Positions 23,615-32,248 of a stretch of DNA of 41,713 nt are shown here, piece after piece; position 1 is the stretch's first letter, and each line of letters begins with the position of its first letter. The DNA is from Nocardia seriolae NBRC 15557 (GTDB lineage: Bacteria > Actinomycetota > Actinomycetes > Mycobacteriales > Mycobacteriaceae): contig NZ_BJWY01000060.1 of NCBI RefSeq assembly GCF_007990715.1, forward strand, positions 1-41,713, written 5' to 3'. Under the pieces are notes generated by a model. The model was not told the origin of the DNA, did not search any database, and worked only from the letters and a program-made list of their open reading frames with translations. A program made the position numbers and the translations under genes.

Positions 23615-25000
23615 TTACCAGTTCGTCAGAATCAAGTGATTGATCAGCAGTGCCCCCGCCGCCTGCACGCCGAGCCAGAAGCGCGTGCTGTGGCGGGGGA
23701 GCAGGGCGGTGGCGGCGAGTGCCCAGACATCGAACGGCAGCCAGATGCGCTCGGTCTCGGCCTTGCTCAACCCGCTGATATCCGCGATCAGGATGGCGGC
23801 GACGCCCGCCGCCGCGACCAGCGCGGCCGGATCGACGTGGGATCGCCAGCGGGGCAACCAGTCTCGGAGCGGGCGCAGCGGCTGTATCTCCAGTTCGACC
23901 AGCATCCGGCAGCTCGCGGCGGCGGTGGCCAGCCCGACCGCGCACACCGTCGCCGCGAGATTGCCCCACACCCAGTACGAGTACGGGCGCTCACTCGCGA
24001 TGCCCTGGTAGTACCGCTCCACCACCAGGTGATAGCCGGTGAGCCACCAGAATCCGGCCGCCGCGAAGGCGGCCACCACGGCGAGCGCGCCCGCCAGCGC
24101 GGGCAGCGCGGGCCGGAAGGAGCGGGCGAGGAGCACCGCGGCGGCCGCAACGGCCAGCAGCACAAGGCCGTAACTGAGGACGAGGGCGAATCCGAACAGC
24201 AGGCCGGACGCGAACGCGGCGACGATCCAGCCCCGCCCCAGACGCGTGGCCACGGCCAGCAGCGCGACGGCCCACGCGCCCACACCCGCGAACAGCCCGT
24301 CCGCCGACACCGCGATCCAGATGGCCGCGGGCATCAACGCGAGGAAAGGCGTTGCGGCCCGGGCCCGATGCTCGGACCCCAGCGCCCGGATGGCGAACGG
24401 CACCGCCGCCGCGGCACTGGTGCCCACCAGCAGGCACAGCACCCCCGCCCACGCGCCCCCGCCCAGCCCGATCCGATCCAGCAGCACGAACACCAGCAGC
24501 GCCCCCGGCGGATGCCCGGACACGTGCGTGGTCCACGAATCCGGCTGGAAATCCAGGATGCGCCCGGAGAATCCGCGCAGCACGGCCCCGATGTCGTGCA
24601 CGCCGCCGACCTCGTGGAGGTACTCGTCGCGGGTGGTGAGCCGATTCGCGAAGCCGCGCCGCCACCCGTCCACCATGGCCAGGGCGAGGGCCCAGGCGGC
24701 CGCGGCCGCCCAGGTGGCGAACAGCAACCGGCCCCACGACAGCCGCCGCGCCAGATCCGGCCCGAACCGCACCACCGCCGCCGCGATCGCGACGGCGGGA
24801 ATCGTGCCCCAGCCGATGTGCGGCAGCCAGCCCCCGAATATCGGTGCCGCCCCGGCATAGAGCCGGTCCCGCCAAGGTTTGCCCTCGATTCGCGGAATCA
24901 GGAAGGCGGCGAGGACGAGGAGAAAAGCCGCCAGCGCGCAGTAGCCGTCGACGCGGGTGGAGACGTAGCGCGCGACCCGGGTCGCCGAAGCGTTCGCCAT
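23615..25000 (-). CDS. Polytopic membrane protein, GT-C-like
   Basis: The 461-aa protein has about 11-12 membrane helices. The first long loop (about residues 120-170) carries acidic and His residues in RLTTRDEYLHEVGGVHDIG and then TTHVSGHPPGALLVFVLL; the last loop has LSKAETERIWLPFDVWAL. The layout, with a conserved acidic extracytoplasmic loop, is that of a lipid-linked-sugar-dependent (GT-C) mannosyltransferase. The ATG is 7 nt after a TAGGGT box on the minus strand, a leaderless start. It is divergent from the GT2 gene and belongs to the glycosyltransferase/molybdoenzyme cluster by position. Confidence 0.75.
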   Translation of the reverse strand: MANASATRVARYVSTRVDGYCALAAFLLVLAAFLIPRIEGKPWRDRLYAGAAPIFGGWLPHIGWGTIPAVAIAAAVVRFGPDLARRLSWGRLLFATWAAAAAWALALAMVDGWRRGFANRLTTRDEYLHEVGGVHDIGAVLRGFSGRILDFQPDSWTTHVSGHPPGALLVFVLLDRIGLGGGAWAGVLCLLVGTSAAAAVPFAIRALGSEHRARAATPFLALMPAAIWIAVSADGLFAGVGAWAVALLAVATRLGRGWIVAAFASGLLFGFALVLSYGLVLLAVAAAAVLLARSFRPALPALAGALAVVAAFAAAGFWWLTGYHLVVERYYQGIASERPYSYWVWGNLAATVCAVGLATAAASCRMLVELEIQPLRPLRDWLPRWRSHVDPAALVAAAGVAAILIADISGLSKAETERIWLPFDVWALAATALLPRHSTRFWLGVQAAGALLINHLILTNW

Positions 25001-25125
25001 GGTGGAAACCCTAGGCCCCGAACCGCGCCGGAACTGTCCGGATCGCGATTGTGCCTGCTCTTGTCATACTTTCGTCATGCGTGTCCCGGGGTCGGAAGGC
25101 CCCGGTAGGCCGTACGGTCGAGGCC

Positions 25126-25788
25126 ATGACCGAGTTGGACTCCGCACCCGGGGTCACGGTGGTGATCCCCTGCCGGGACGAGGCCGAAGCCTTGCCGGGC
25201 GTACTGTCAGCAATCCCCGTGGGCTACCGGGTGATCGTGGTGGACAACGGTTCCACCGACGGTACCGCCGCGGTGGCGCGCGCTGCCGGGGCGACCGTGG
25301 TGACCGAGACGACCCCCGGCTACGGCAGCGCCGTGCACGCCGGCGTCGATGCCGCCCGCACCGAACTGGTCGCCGTGCTCGACGGCGACGGCTCCCTGGA
25401 CCCCGCCGAGCTACCCCGGCTGGTGGCCGAATTCGGGCCCGGCGTCGACATGGTGGTCGGCCGCCGCCGGGCCGTCCCCGGCGCGCAACCGCTACATGCC
25501 CGAATCGGCAACTGGGCCTTCGCATTCCGGCTGCGTCGCCGCTACGGGCTGCCGGTGCACGATATCGCCGCCATGCGGGTGGCTCGCCGCGACCGGTTGC
25601 AGGCGCTCGGTCACCTGCACGCCCGTTCCGGATATCCGCTCGCCCTGCTCACCGGCGCGGCCCGCGCGGGCTGGCTGGTGCTCGAACGCGACATCACCTA
25701 TCGGCCGCGGACTCACGGCGAGTCCAAGGTCTCCGGTTCCTGGCTCGGCACCCTGCGTGCCGCCCGCGACTTCTGGAGCGTGCGATGA
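25126..25788 (+). CDS. GT2-family glycosyltransferase
   Basis: The 220-aa single-domain GT-A protein begins VTVVIPCRDEAEALPGVL, with the nucleotide-binding VVDNGSTDGTAAVA and the metal-binding DGDGSLDP (about residues 85-92). A final YRPRTHGESKVSGSW resembles the end of the dolichol-phosphate mannosyltransferase-like group, but no membrane helices follow. A TACGGT box (25113-25118) 7 nt before the ATG makes it leaderless; the frame to 25051 is unsupported. Its stop overlaps the next ATG (ATGA, 25785-25788). Sugar donor and acceptor unknown. Confidence 0.88.
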   Translation: MTELDSAPGVTVVIPCRDEAEALPGVLSAIPVGYRVIVVDNGSTDGTAAVARAAGATVVTETTPGYGSAVHAGVDAARTELVAVLDGDGSLDPAELPRLVAEFGPGVDMVVGRRRAVPGAQPLHARIGNWAFAFRLRRRYGLPVHDIAAMRVARRDRLQALGHLHARSGYPLALLTGAARAGWLVLERDITYRPRTHGESKVSGSWLGTLRAARDFWSVR

Positions 25789-26534
25789 ACATCGGCGAAC
25801 CCACCGAGATCCTGTTCCCGCGTCCGGGCGCCGACGGTCCGCTCGGCGCCTCCGACGCGGTACCCGCCACCCTGCTGGTGGTGGCCAAATCACCCATCGC
25901 GGGTTTCGCGAAAACCCGTCTCACCCCGCCCTTCTCACCGGTCGACGCCGCGTACCTGGCGGCCTGCGCACTGCTCGACACCCTGGACGCGGTGCGCGAG
26001 AGCGGGATCCGCCACCGCGTGGTCGCCTGGACCGGCGACCTCGACCGGGCCGAACGCTCCATCGAACTGGCCGCCGCCCTGCGCGATGTCACGGTGATCC
26101 CGCAGCGCGGCGACACCTTCGGCGAACGCCTCGCCCATGCCCACCTCGACGCCGCCGAGTTCGGCGTCCCCGTCCTGCAGATCGGCATGGACACCCCGCA
26201 GGCCGACGCCGACCTGCTCACCCGCTCCGCCGCCCGCCTGGTCGCCACCGGCGACGCCGTCCTCGGCCCCGCCACCGACGGCGGCTGGTGGGCCCTCGGC
26301 GTCCCCGAACCCCGCCCCGCCCGCCTGCTGGCAGACATCCCCATGTCCACCGCCCGCACCGGCGAACTCACCGAAACCGCCCTGCGCCACAGCGGTTTCC
26401 GCGTCCACGCCCTGCCCACCCTCACCGACGTCGACACCTACTCCGACGCCATCTCGGTGGCTGCCATCTCCCGAGGCCGCTTCGCCCGCACCGTCACCGA
26501 CCTGGTGACCGCGAAAACGCCTGTTCCACTCTGA
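25785..26534 (+). CDS. DUF2064 / TIGR04282-type glycosyltransferase-like protein
   Basis: The 249-aa protein has the family opening LLVVAKSPIAGFAKTRLTPPFSP (about residues 29-51), a nucleotidyltransferase-like pattern, then QRGDTFGERLAHAH, QIGMDTPQADADLL and GPATDGGWWALG. The family name in databases refers to arsenosugar biosynthesis, but nothing here points to arsenic. In actinomycetes these proteins usually sit, as here, next to a GT2 enzyme and act with it. The ATG overlaps the upstream stop. The distal half is very rich in GCC/CCC codons like its neighbours. Confidence 0.87.
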   Translation: MNIGEPTEILFPRPGADGPLGASDAVPATLLVVAKSPIAGFAKTRLTPPFSPVDAAYLAACALLDTLDAVRESGIRHRVVAWTGDLDRAERSIELAAALRDVTVIPQRGDTFGERLAHAHLDAAEFGVPVLQIGMDTPQADADLLTRSAARLVATGDAVLGPATDGGWWALGVPEPRPARLLADIPMSTARTGELTETALRHSGFRVHALPTLTDVDTYSDAISVAAISRGRFARTVTDLVTAKTPVPL

Positions 26535-26559
26535 CATTCGCTACCGAAAGGAGCCCGCG

Positions 26560-27837
26560 GTGCACACCGACGACTCCGACCCCGCGTCCAACCGCCCCAC
26601 CGCCACTCCCGGACCCGCCGCCGCACCCAACCCGGCGGCGGGCGGTCCGGCCGGGTCGGCGTCGCATACCGGAACGACGGGGGCGACCCTGCTGCCGCCG
26701 GTGCTGGCCGGGCGGCTGTCCCCGGCCCGGTCCACCGCGGTGGCCGCGCGGGTCGGGATCGCGCTGGGGGTGGGAATCGCCATCCTGTTCGTGACCGGGG
26801 AGATCAGTCATCTGATTCAGCATCCGCCGGACTGGTTCTGGTGGCCCGCGAATCCGGTGTGGCTGTATCGGGTGACCCAGGGGACGCACGTGACGGTCGG
26901 GGTCATGATGATTCCGCTGCTGCTGGTGAAGCTGTGGTCGGTGTATCCGCGGTTCTTCCTGAAACCCTCGGTGCGGCGGGCGCTTCCGGAGGCGCTGGAG
27001 CGGGCGTCGGTGGCGGTGCTCATCGGCGCGGTGCTGTTCCAGATCGTGACCGGGCTGTTCAATACGGCGCAGTTCTATCCGTGGAAGTTCTTCTTCACCA
27101 CCACCCATCACGCCATGGCGTATGTGGCGTTCGGTGCGGTGGTCGTTCACCTCGCGGTGAAGCTTCCGGTTGTGCGACAGGCGCTTTCGCGACCGGTCAC
27201 CGAGCCGGGCGCCGAGGCGGGGGAGCCCGGACCGTCGAGGACCGGCGTTTCGCGGCGGGCCGTGCTGACCGCTGCCGGGCTCGGGACCGTGGTCGCGGGC
27301 CTGGCCGTCGCCGGGCAGTCGATTCCCTTCCTGCGCTGGGTTTCCCTGCTGGCCCCGCGCAGCGGCCATGGCCCGCAGGGTGTTCCGATCAACCGGACGG
27401 CCGCCGCCGCGGCGGTCACCGAGACGGCCCGTTCGCCGCGGTACGCCCTCGCCGTGAAAGTCGATGGCCGGGAACGCGGTTTCTCGCGGGCCGACCTCGA
27501 GGCGCTGCCGCAGACCGACCGCGTCCTGCCCGTCGCGTGTGTCGAGGGCTGGAGCGCGACCGGCCACTGGTCCGGTGTCCGCCTGCGCGACCTGCTGGCC
27601 CAGGTGGGCGAATATCACGGCGGCGACGTGCGTTTCGTCTCCCTGGAGACGACCGGCATCTACGGCTCGTCGGTGCTCCCGCACACCCACGTCGTGGACG
27701 ACTCCACCCTCATCGCCCTGCGCCTCAACGGCGAGGAGCTGGCCCTCGATCACGGCTACCCCTGCCGCCTGATCGCGCCGAACCGCCCGGGCGTGCTACA
27801 GACCAAATGGCTGAAGTCGATCGAGGAACTGTCATGA
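26560..27837 (+). CDS. Cytochrome b561-like / molybdopterin oxidoreductase fusion (MsrP-like)
   Basis: One 425-aa chain carries four parts. A Pro/Ala-rich cytoplasmic head (1-60). A four-helix membrane domain (about 65-215) with candidate haem histidines in GTHVTVG and in THHAMAYVAFGAVVVH, where two His are 13-14 residues apart on one helix. A twin-arginine-like segment VSRRAVLTAAGLGTVVAGLA with Arg232-Arg233. A sulfite-oxidase-fold domain (about 260-425) with the Mo-ligand Cys327 in ACVEGWSATG, close to the CVEAWS of MsrP. It therefore looks like MsrQ and MsrP joined in one protein, passing electrons from haem to an extracytoplasmic molybdenum centre. GTG start with AAGGAG 6 nt upstream. Confidence 0.85.
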   Translation: MHTDDSDPASNRPTATPGPAAAPNPAAGGPAGSASHTGTTGATLLPPVLAGRLSPARSTAVAARVGIALGVGIAILFVTGEISHLIQHPPDWFWWPANPVWLYRVTQGTHVTVGVMMIPLLLVKLWSVYPRFFLKPSVRRALPEALERASVAVLIGAVLFQIVTGLFNTAQFYPWKFFFTTTHHAMAYVAFGAVVVHLAVKLPVVRQALSRPVTEPGAEAGEPGPSRTGVSRRAVLTAAGLGTVVAGLAVAGQSIPFLRWVSLLAPRSGHGPQGVPINRTAAAAAVTETARSPRYALAVKVDGRERGFSRADLEALPQTDRVLPVACVEGWSATGHWSGVRLRDLLAQVGEYHGGDVRFVSLETTGIYGSSVLPHTHVVDDSTLIALRLNGEELALDHGYPCRLIAPNRPGVLQTKWLKSIEELS

Positions 27838-28292
27838 CGATCTTCCGGATCCTGTTGGGCGCGTTGGGCATCGGCCTCGCCTACTACGGCGTCGAACTGC
27901 TGCTGAAGATGAGCACCACCGACCTGGGATCGGTGGCCGTGTGGTTCATCGGCGCGATCCTCGCCGAGAATCTGATCTTCGGTCCCGCCGCCGCGCTGGT
28001 CGGGGTCCTGGGCCACTACGTGCTCCCGGCCCGCTGGTGGCCCGCCTACGCCGTCGGCGCGTTCACCAGCCTCGCCCTGATTCTCATCGCCGTCCCGGTG
28101 CTCGGGCGCGAGGGCGCGGTGCCCGGCAACCACTCCATCCTGGACCGCGATTACACCGTGGGCCTGCTGATCTCGCTGGCCGTGGTGTGGGCCGGTGTCG
28201 CCGCCTACCTGCTGCTCAACCCCGCCCGGCGGTCTCCAGCAGCGGCAGCCGAATCTCGAAACGCGCACCCTCGGGCCGATGCCGGGCACTGA
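27834..28292 (+). CDS. Small four-helix membrane protein
   Basis: The 152-aa protein has four hydrophobic segments: ILLGALGIGLAYYGVELLL, VAVWFIGAILAENLIFGPAAALVG, WPAYAVGAFTSLALILIAVPVLG and VGLLISLAVVWAGVAAYLLL. Its ATG overlaps the molybdoenzyme stop (ATGA, 27834-27837), so it is probably a dedicated partner of that protein. The last 77 bp overlap the 3' end of the histidine-kinase gene on the other strand. I do not know a function. Confidence 0.75.
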   Translation: MTIFRILLGALGIGLAYYGVELLLKMSTTDLGSVAVWFIGAILAENLIFGPAAALVGVLGHYVLPARWWPAYAVGAFTSLALILIAVPVLGREGAVPGNHSILDRDYTVGLLISLAVVWAGVAAYLLLNPARRSPAAAAESRNAHPRADAGH

Positions 28293-29250
28293 TATCGCCG
28301 TGGTGCGCGGCCACCAGGCCCGCCGCGATGGCCAGCCCCATGCCGCTGGAACTGCCGAGTTCGCCCGCGCCGGGGGAGCGGGCGGAACTGCCGCGATAGG
28401 CGACTTCGAAGATGCGCGGCAGATCGGTGTCGGAGATGCCGGGCCCGGTGTCGTCGACCCGGGTCCAGGCCTGGCCGTCGTCCGCGCCCGCCGAGATATC
28501 GATGCGGCCACCCGGCGGAGTATGGGCGATGGCGTTGGCGACCAGATTGGTCAGCACCCGCCCCAGCGCCCGATCGCTGCCCGCCACCACGATCTTGTCC
28601 TCGGGTTGCGTTGCGGCCAGGGTGATCCGGGCCCGCTCGGCGGTGGGCCGGTTGGCGGCCAGCACCTCGTCGATGAGCTCGCGCAGATCCACCGGCTCCA
28701 GCTCCAGCCGCAGCGCCCCCGAATTGATCTTCGACATCTCGAACAGGTCGTCCACCATGGCCGAGAGCCGATTCGTCTCGCGCACAATCTGTTCCGCGTA
28801 CCGCTGCACATCGCCCGGCTCGGCCACCACCCCGTCAAGCAGCGCCTCGCCCATGGCCCGGATGCCCGCCAGCGGCGTGCGCAGATCATGACTCACCCAG
28901 GCCACCAGCTCGCGCCGCGACCGCTCGGCCGCGCGCTCCTGCTCGAGCATCTCGCGCTCCCACACCGTGGCCCGCGCCTGCTCGCGGCCCAGCAGAATCG
29001 CCGCGGGCACGGTCACCGCGGTGACCACCGCCAGCACCACCGCCGTGCGCTCGAACGCGTCCCCGAACATCATCCCGCTCACCGCCACCACACCGCACAG
29101 GGTGGCCACCGTCGGAATCAGCACCAGCACGGCCATGCTGGTGGTCATGGCGCGATTGCGGGTGTAGCGCAGCCCCAGCGCCCCGATCGCCACCACCGGC
29201 AGCGTGCCCGCCAGCGCGTACCCGATCAGTCCGGGCGTATCAGTCGGCAC
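28216..29250 (-). CDS. Sensor histidine kinase
   Basis: The 344-aa membrane kinase has three or four N-terminal helices (residues 5-110) with very short outer loops, so it senses within or near the membrane. Then comes a coiled linker, the phospho-acceptor WVSHDLRTPLAGIRAM (HisKA), N-box NLVANAIAHTPPGG, G1 box DDTGPGISDTDLPRIF, and G2 GMGLAIAAGLVAAH. The GTG at 29250 overlaps the response-regulator stop by 11 nt (29240-29250). It is the partner of the OmpR-type regulator upstream and overlaps convergently with the small membrane protein gene. Confidence 0.93.
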   Translation of the reverse strand: MPTDTPGLIGYALAGTLPVVAIGALGLRYTRNRAMTTSMAVLVLIPTVATLCGVVAVSGMMFGDAFERTAVVLAVVTAVTVPAAILLGREQARATVWEREMLEQERAAERSRRELVAWVSHDLRTPLAGIRAMGEALLDGVVAEPGDVQRYAEQIVRETNRLSAMVDDLFEMSKINSGALRLELEPVDLRELIDEVLAANRPTAERARITLAATQPEDKIVVAGSDRALGRVLTNLVANAIAHTPPGGRIDISAGADDGQAWTRVDDTGPGISDTDLPRIFEVAYRGSSARSPGAGELGSSSGMGLAIAAGLVAAHHGDISARHRPEGARFEIRLPLLETAGRG

Positions 29251-29935
29251 CGGGCGCCTCCTCCGAATCCACGCGGCCCCAGGCGTATCCGCGGCCCCAC
29301 ACCGTCTCGATCCGATGCCCGGCACCCAGCTTGGCGCGCAACCGCTTGACGTGCACGGTGACCGTCGACAGGTCACCGAAATTCCAGCCCCACACCTCGG
29401 CCAGCAGTTCCTGGCGGCTGAACACCCGCCGCGGATGCGCCAGCAGGAATGCCAGCAGATCGAATTCGCGCGCGGTCAGCTCCACCGGGATCCCGGCCGC
29501 CACCACCGTCCGCGCGGCCCGATTCAACTCCACCCCGTCCACCCGCAGCACTTCCTCGACCACCGGGTGCGGATGCGTGCGCCGCAGCACCGACGCCACC
29601 CGCAGCGCCAGCTCCCGCGGACTGAACGGCTTGGTCACGTAATCATCGGCCCCCGCCTGCAACCCGATCACCCGGTCGTCCTCCTCCCCGAGCGCGGTCA
29701 GCAGGATGATCGGCGTCTCCGGATGCGCCCCCGCCCGCACCGCCCGCGTCAGATCGATCCCATCCGGCGGCGGCATCATCACATCCAGTACGGCCAGGTC
29801 GATCTCATTGCGCTCCAGCACCGAGGCGGTCGCGGGCCCGTCCGCGGTCTCGACCACCTCGAGCCCATCCCGCTCCAGATACCGTCGCACCACATCCCGC
29901 ACCACCGGATCGTCATCCGCCACCAGAATCCGCAT
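29240..29935 (-). CDS. OmpR-family response regulator
   Basis: The 231-aa regulator has a receiver domain (1-120) with acidic pocket DDD at 7-9, phospho-acceptor Asp51 in LAVLDVMMPPPDG, Thr80 and Lys102 (TKPFSP). A winged-helix effector follows (about 130-225) with LTAREFDLLAFLLAHPRRVFSRQELL and VTVHVKRLRAKLG. The ATG at 29935 is 5 nt after TAGGGT (29946-29941), nearly leaderless. Forms an operon with the kinase. Likely targets, by position, are the flanking molybdoenzyme/glycosyltransferase genes and the divergent methyltransferase. Confidence 0.94.
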   Translation of the reverse strand: MRILVADDDPVVRDVVRRYLERDGLEVVETADGPATASVLERNEIDLAVLDVMMPPPDGIDLTRAVRAGAHPETPIILLTALGEEDDRVIGLQAGADDYVTKPFSPRELALRVASVLRRTHPHPVVEEVLRVDGVELNRAARTVVAAGIPVELTAREFDLLAFLLAHPRRVFSRQELLAEVWGWNFGDLSTVTVHVKRLRAKLGAGHRIETVWGRGYAWGRVDSEEAPGAD

Positions 29936-30058
29936 ACCCCACCCTAGGCCGCCCGCCCACCCGAACCACCAGGTCCAGGCGATTTCCCTGTCCGCCGTCA
30001 CAGTTTCGTCACCGCCGCCACGCGCCTGCGACGGCACCGGCGGCCATACCGTCGAATC

Positions 30059-30862
30059 ATGGACCCTGCGCCCGGCACGCCCGAACCGATGGGCCGCCAC
30101 CGTGTCCGCGGATCCGAACCCGGCCCGAATTCGCCCGAATACCCGCGTCATCCGTACCGGTGCGCCGCCGGGTGTTCCACATCGCCGCGCGCCGACGGAC
30201 TCCCCGATCACCCGGTGGTCCAGGCGGAGCGTGGTGGCGGTCCGGTCGATTGCGAGGCCGGCCCCGGACCGTGGTCGCAGGCCCGGCCGCACCGCTGGGG
30301 GCGGCTGCGCGCCCGATTCCCAGGTCGCACGCGGGCGCGGTCGCGGGCCATCGCGCGCGAGCGTGCCGATCGGGTGCTGACCTGCTGCTGTGACGGTCCG
30401 ACCATCGATCTCGCCTGCGGCTCCGGCAGACTCGCGGACCGGCTGATGCGGCGGGGCGTCGTCGCGTTGAGCGTCGATCTGTCCCCGGTGGCGGTGGCGG
30501 TGACCAGATCTCGCGGCGTCCCCGCGCTCCACCGCGACCTGTTCGACCGTCTCCCCGGCACCGGCCGCTGGGCCTACGCCATCCTCGCCGACGGTGTCGT
30601 GGGAATCGGCGGCGACCCGGTGCGGGTGCTGCGCCGCGCCCGCGAACTCCTGGCCCCGGACGGTGTGGCCATCGTCGAATTCGCGGCGGCCGGAACCACT
30701 TCGAGAGTCCGGCGCGCCGGTGCACCGAACATCGGCCCGCTGCCGTGGGCCCGGATCGGAATCGACCGCGCCCCCGCCCTGGCCGACGCCGCGGGCCTGC
30801 GGGTGCTCGCCGCCGTCTCGGTCGCAGGACATGACATCGCCTGGCTGGTGCGCGGGCATTGA
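30059..30862 (+). CDS. Class I SAM-dependent methyltransferase
   Basis: The 267-aa protein has the methyltransferase core from residue 110: motif I IDLACGSGRLADRL (116-129), VALSVDLSPVAVAV (strand 2), HRDLFDRLPGTGRWAYAILADGVVGIGGDP and LLAPDGVAIVEF. The first 105 residues are low-complexity (Pro, Arg, Gly) and unlike other members, so either a long disordered head or an undetected frame error is possible. The ATG at 30059 is 6 nt after a TACCGT box (30047-30052), which favours it as a leaderless start. It sits at the edge of the molybdoenzyme/glycosyltransferase cluster, divergent from the response regulator. Confidence 0.75.
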   Translation: MDPAPGTPEPMGRHRVRGSEPGPNSPEYPRHPYRCAAGCSTSPRADGLPDHPVVQAERGGGPVDCEAGPGPWSQARPHRWGRLRARFPGRTRARSRAIARERADRVLTCCCDGPTIDLACGSGRLADRLMRRGVVALSVDLSPVAVAVTRSRGVPALHRDLFDRLPGTGRWAYAILADGVVGIGGDPVRVLRRARELLAPDGVAIVEFAAAGTTSRVRRAGAPNIGPLPWARIGIDRAPALADAAGLRVLAAVSVAGHDIAWLVRGH

Positions 30863-30994
30863 CGTCGGCGGTGATCCGGCACGGCCCACGGCGCAGCGCA
30901 CCGCAGCCCGAATTCGCGGCCGAGTGCGGGTGTGGTGGCGGGATTTCGCGCGGCGGGTGCGGCGATCGCCGCCTGCCGCCTCTACGCTCTGCAC

Positions 30995-32203
30995 GTGACC
31001 AGCGATATGTCCGGTGCGGCGGAGCTAGAGGCGCAGGGCGGGCAGGTCCGGGCCTCGACCCTGGAACTGTTCTTCGACCTCGTGTTCGTCTTCACCATCA
31101 CGCAGTTGACCCACGTGTTCACCCACCACCCGGGCTGGCAGGAGCTGGGACAGGTGGCGCTCATGTTCGCCATCATCTGGTGGATGTACAGCGGCTACGT
31201 GTTCCTCACCAACGAGGTCGCGCCCAGCACCTCGTCCCGGCGAACGTTCCTGCTGCTGGGCATGTTCGGCTTCTTCGTCATCGCCATCTCGATCCCGCAC
31301 GCGTTCGGCGGCACCGGGCTGGTGTTCGGCCTCGGATACATCGTGGTGAACACGGTGCACACCCTCATGTTCGCGACCGCGGGCGGCGCGGGGGCCAGCT
31401 CTGCCATGCTGCGCCTCGCGCCGCTGAACGCCGTGTCGGCGGGCTTGGTGCTGGCGGGTGGCATTGCCGACGGCCGGCTGCGCGGCGTGCTGTGGACGCT
31501 GGCGATCGTGTTGCAGATCGTCACCCCGTACGTGGTCCGCGTCGAGGGGTTCGTGATCCGCCCCAGCCATTTCTGCGAACGCCATGGCCTGGTCGTCATT
31601 GTCGCGCTGGGCGAATCCGTGGTGGCCATCGGCGCGAACCTGGGCGATCAGGATCTGACGGTCGGCTTGATCGCCAGCGTCGCGCTCGGCCTCACCCTCG
31701 GATATGTGCTGTGGTGGGCCTACTTCGGCTTCGACGACGAGCGTGGCGAACACGCCCTGCACGCGCTGCCCGCCGCGGTGCGGACCCGGCCCGCCGTGCT
31801 GGCGTACGGGTATTCGCTGTACATCGTGCTGATCGGCATCATCCTGACCGCCGCGGGCATCGCCATGACCATCGCGCACGGCAACCAGCCCGCGAGCAAG
31901 GCGGCGGCACTGGCCCTTTCGGGCGGCGTGGCCCTGTTCTTCCTCGGGCAGTGCGCATTCCGGCTGACGCTGCGCCTGCCGCGGCCGTGGTGGCGGCTGC
32001 TGGCCGCGGTCTGCGTGCTGGCTACGACACCCATCGGATTCGCCTGGGTGGCATGGGGACAGCTCGGCGTGCTGATCCTGGTCGCCTACGGTTTCGTCAT
32101 CGCCGACGACCTGATGTCCATCCGCGCCGGTGAGGACAGCGCTTACGTGCGCCCGGAAATCTCGGCGGTCGGACGGTTGATGACCCGGAATCAGCAGCAA
32201 TAG
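30995..32203 (+). CDS. Low temperature requirement protein A (LtrA) family membrane protein
   Basis: The 402-aa protein has about ten to eleven membrane helices and the LtrA signature near the N-terminus: STLELFFDLVFVFTITQLTHVF, followed by WWMYSGYVFLTNEV and ERHGLVVIVALGESVVAIGA in the middle. The name comes from a Listeria gene needed for cold growth; the molecular function is unknown. The GTG at 30995 lies 6 nt after TACGCT (30983-30988), a leaderless start; the frame to 30932 is unsupported. Convergent with the DsbA-family gene. Confidence 0.88.
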   Translation: MTSDMSGAAELEAQGGQVRASTLELFFDLVFVFTITQLTHVFTHHPGWQELGQVALMFAIIWWMYSGYVFLTNEVAPSTSSRRTFLLLGMFGFFVIAISIPHAFGGTGLVFGLGYIVVNTVHTLMFATAGGAGASSAMLRLAPLNAVSAGLVLAGGIADGRLRGVLWTLAIVLQIVTPYVVRVEGFVIRPSHFCERHGLVVIVALGESVVAIGANLGDQDLTVGLIASVALGLTLGYVLWWAYFGFDDERGEHALHALPAAVRTRPAVLAYGYSLYIVLIGIILTAAGIAMTIAHGNQPASKAAALALSGGVALFFLGQCAFRLTLRLPRPWWRLLAAVCVLATTPIGFAWVAWGQLGVLILVAYGFVIADDLMSIRAGEDSAYVRPEISAVGRLMTRNQQQ

Positions 32204-32204
32204 A

Positions 32205-32246
32205 ACCGAATTCCCGCCGCCACGAACGGCGGGCGGCGGGTTCGTT
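32205..32246. terminator. Terminator between ltrA-like and dsbA-like genes
   Basis: CCCGCCGC (32213-32220) pairs with GCGGCGGG (32233-32240); the stem can extend through GAA/TTC with a two-base bulge and ends in TTCGTTT on the plus strand. Confidence 0.7.
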
Positions 32247-32248
32247 TG

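Noticed and set aside
25785..26534. Arsenosugar biosynthesis function implied by the family name TIGR04282
   Set aside because: No arsenic-related gene (ArsM, ArsS or an arsenite regulator) is nearby; the family is broad and the name reflects only a few members.
30059..30370. Frameshift in the first 105 codons of the methyltransferase
   Set aside because: The region is odd in composition, but no other frame gives a recognisable methyltransferase N-terminus, and the leaderless promoter fits the present start.
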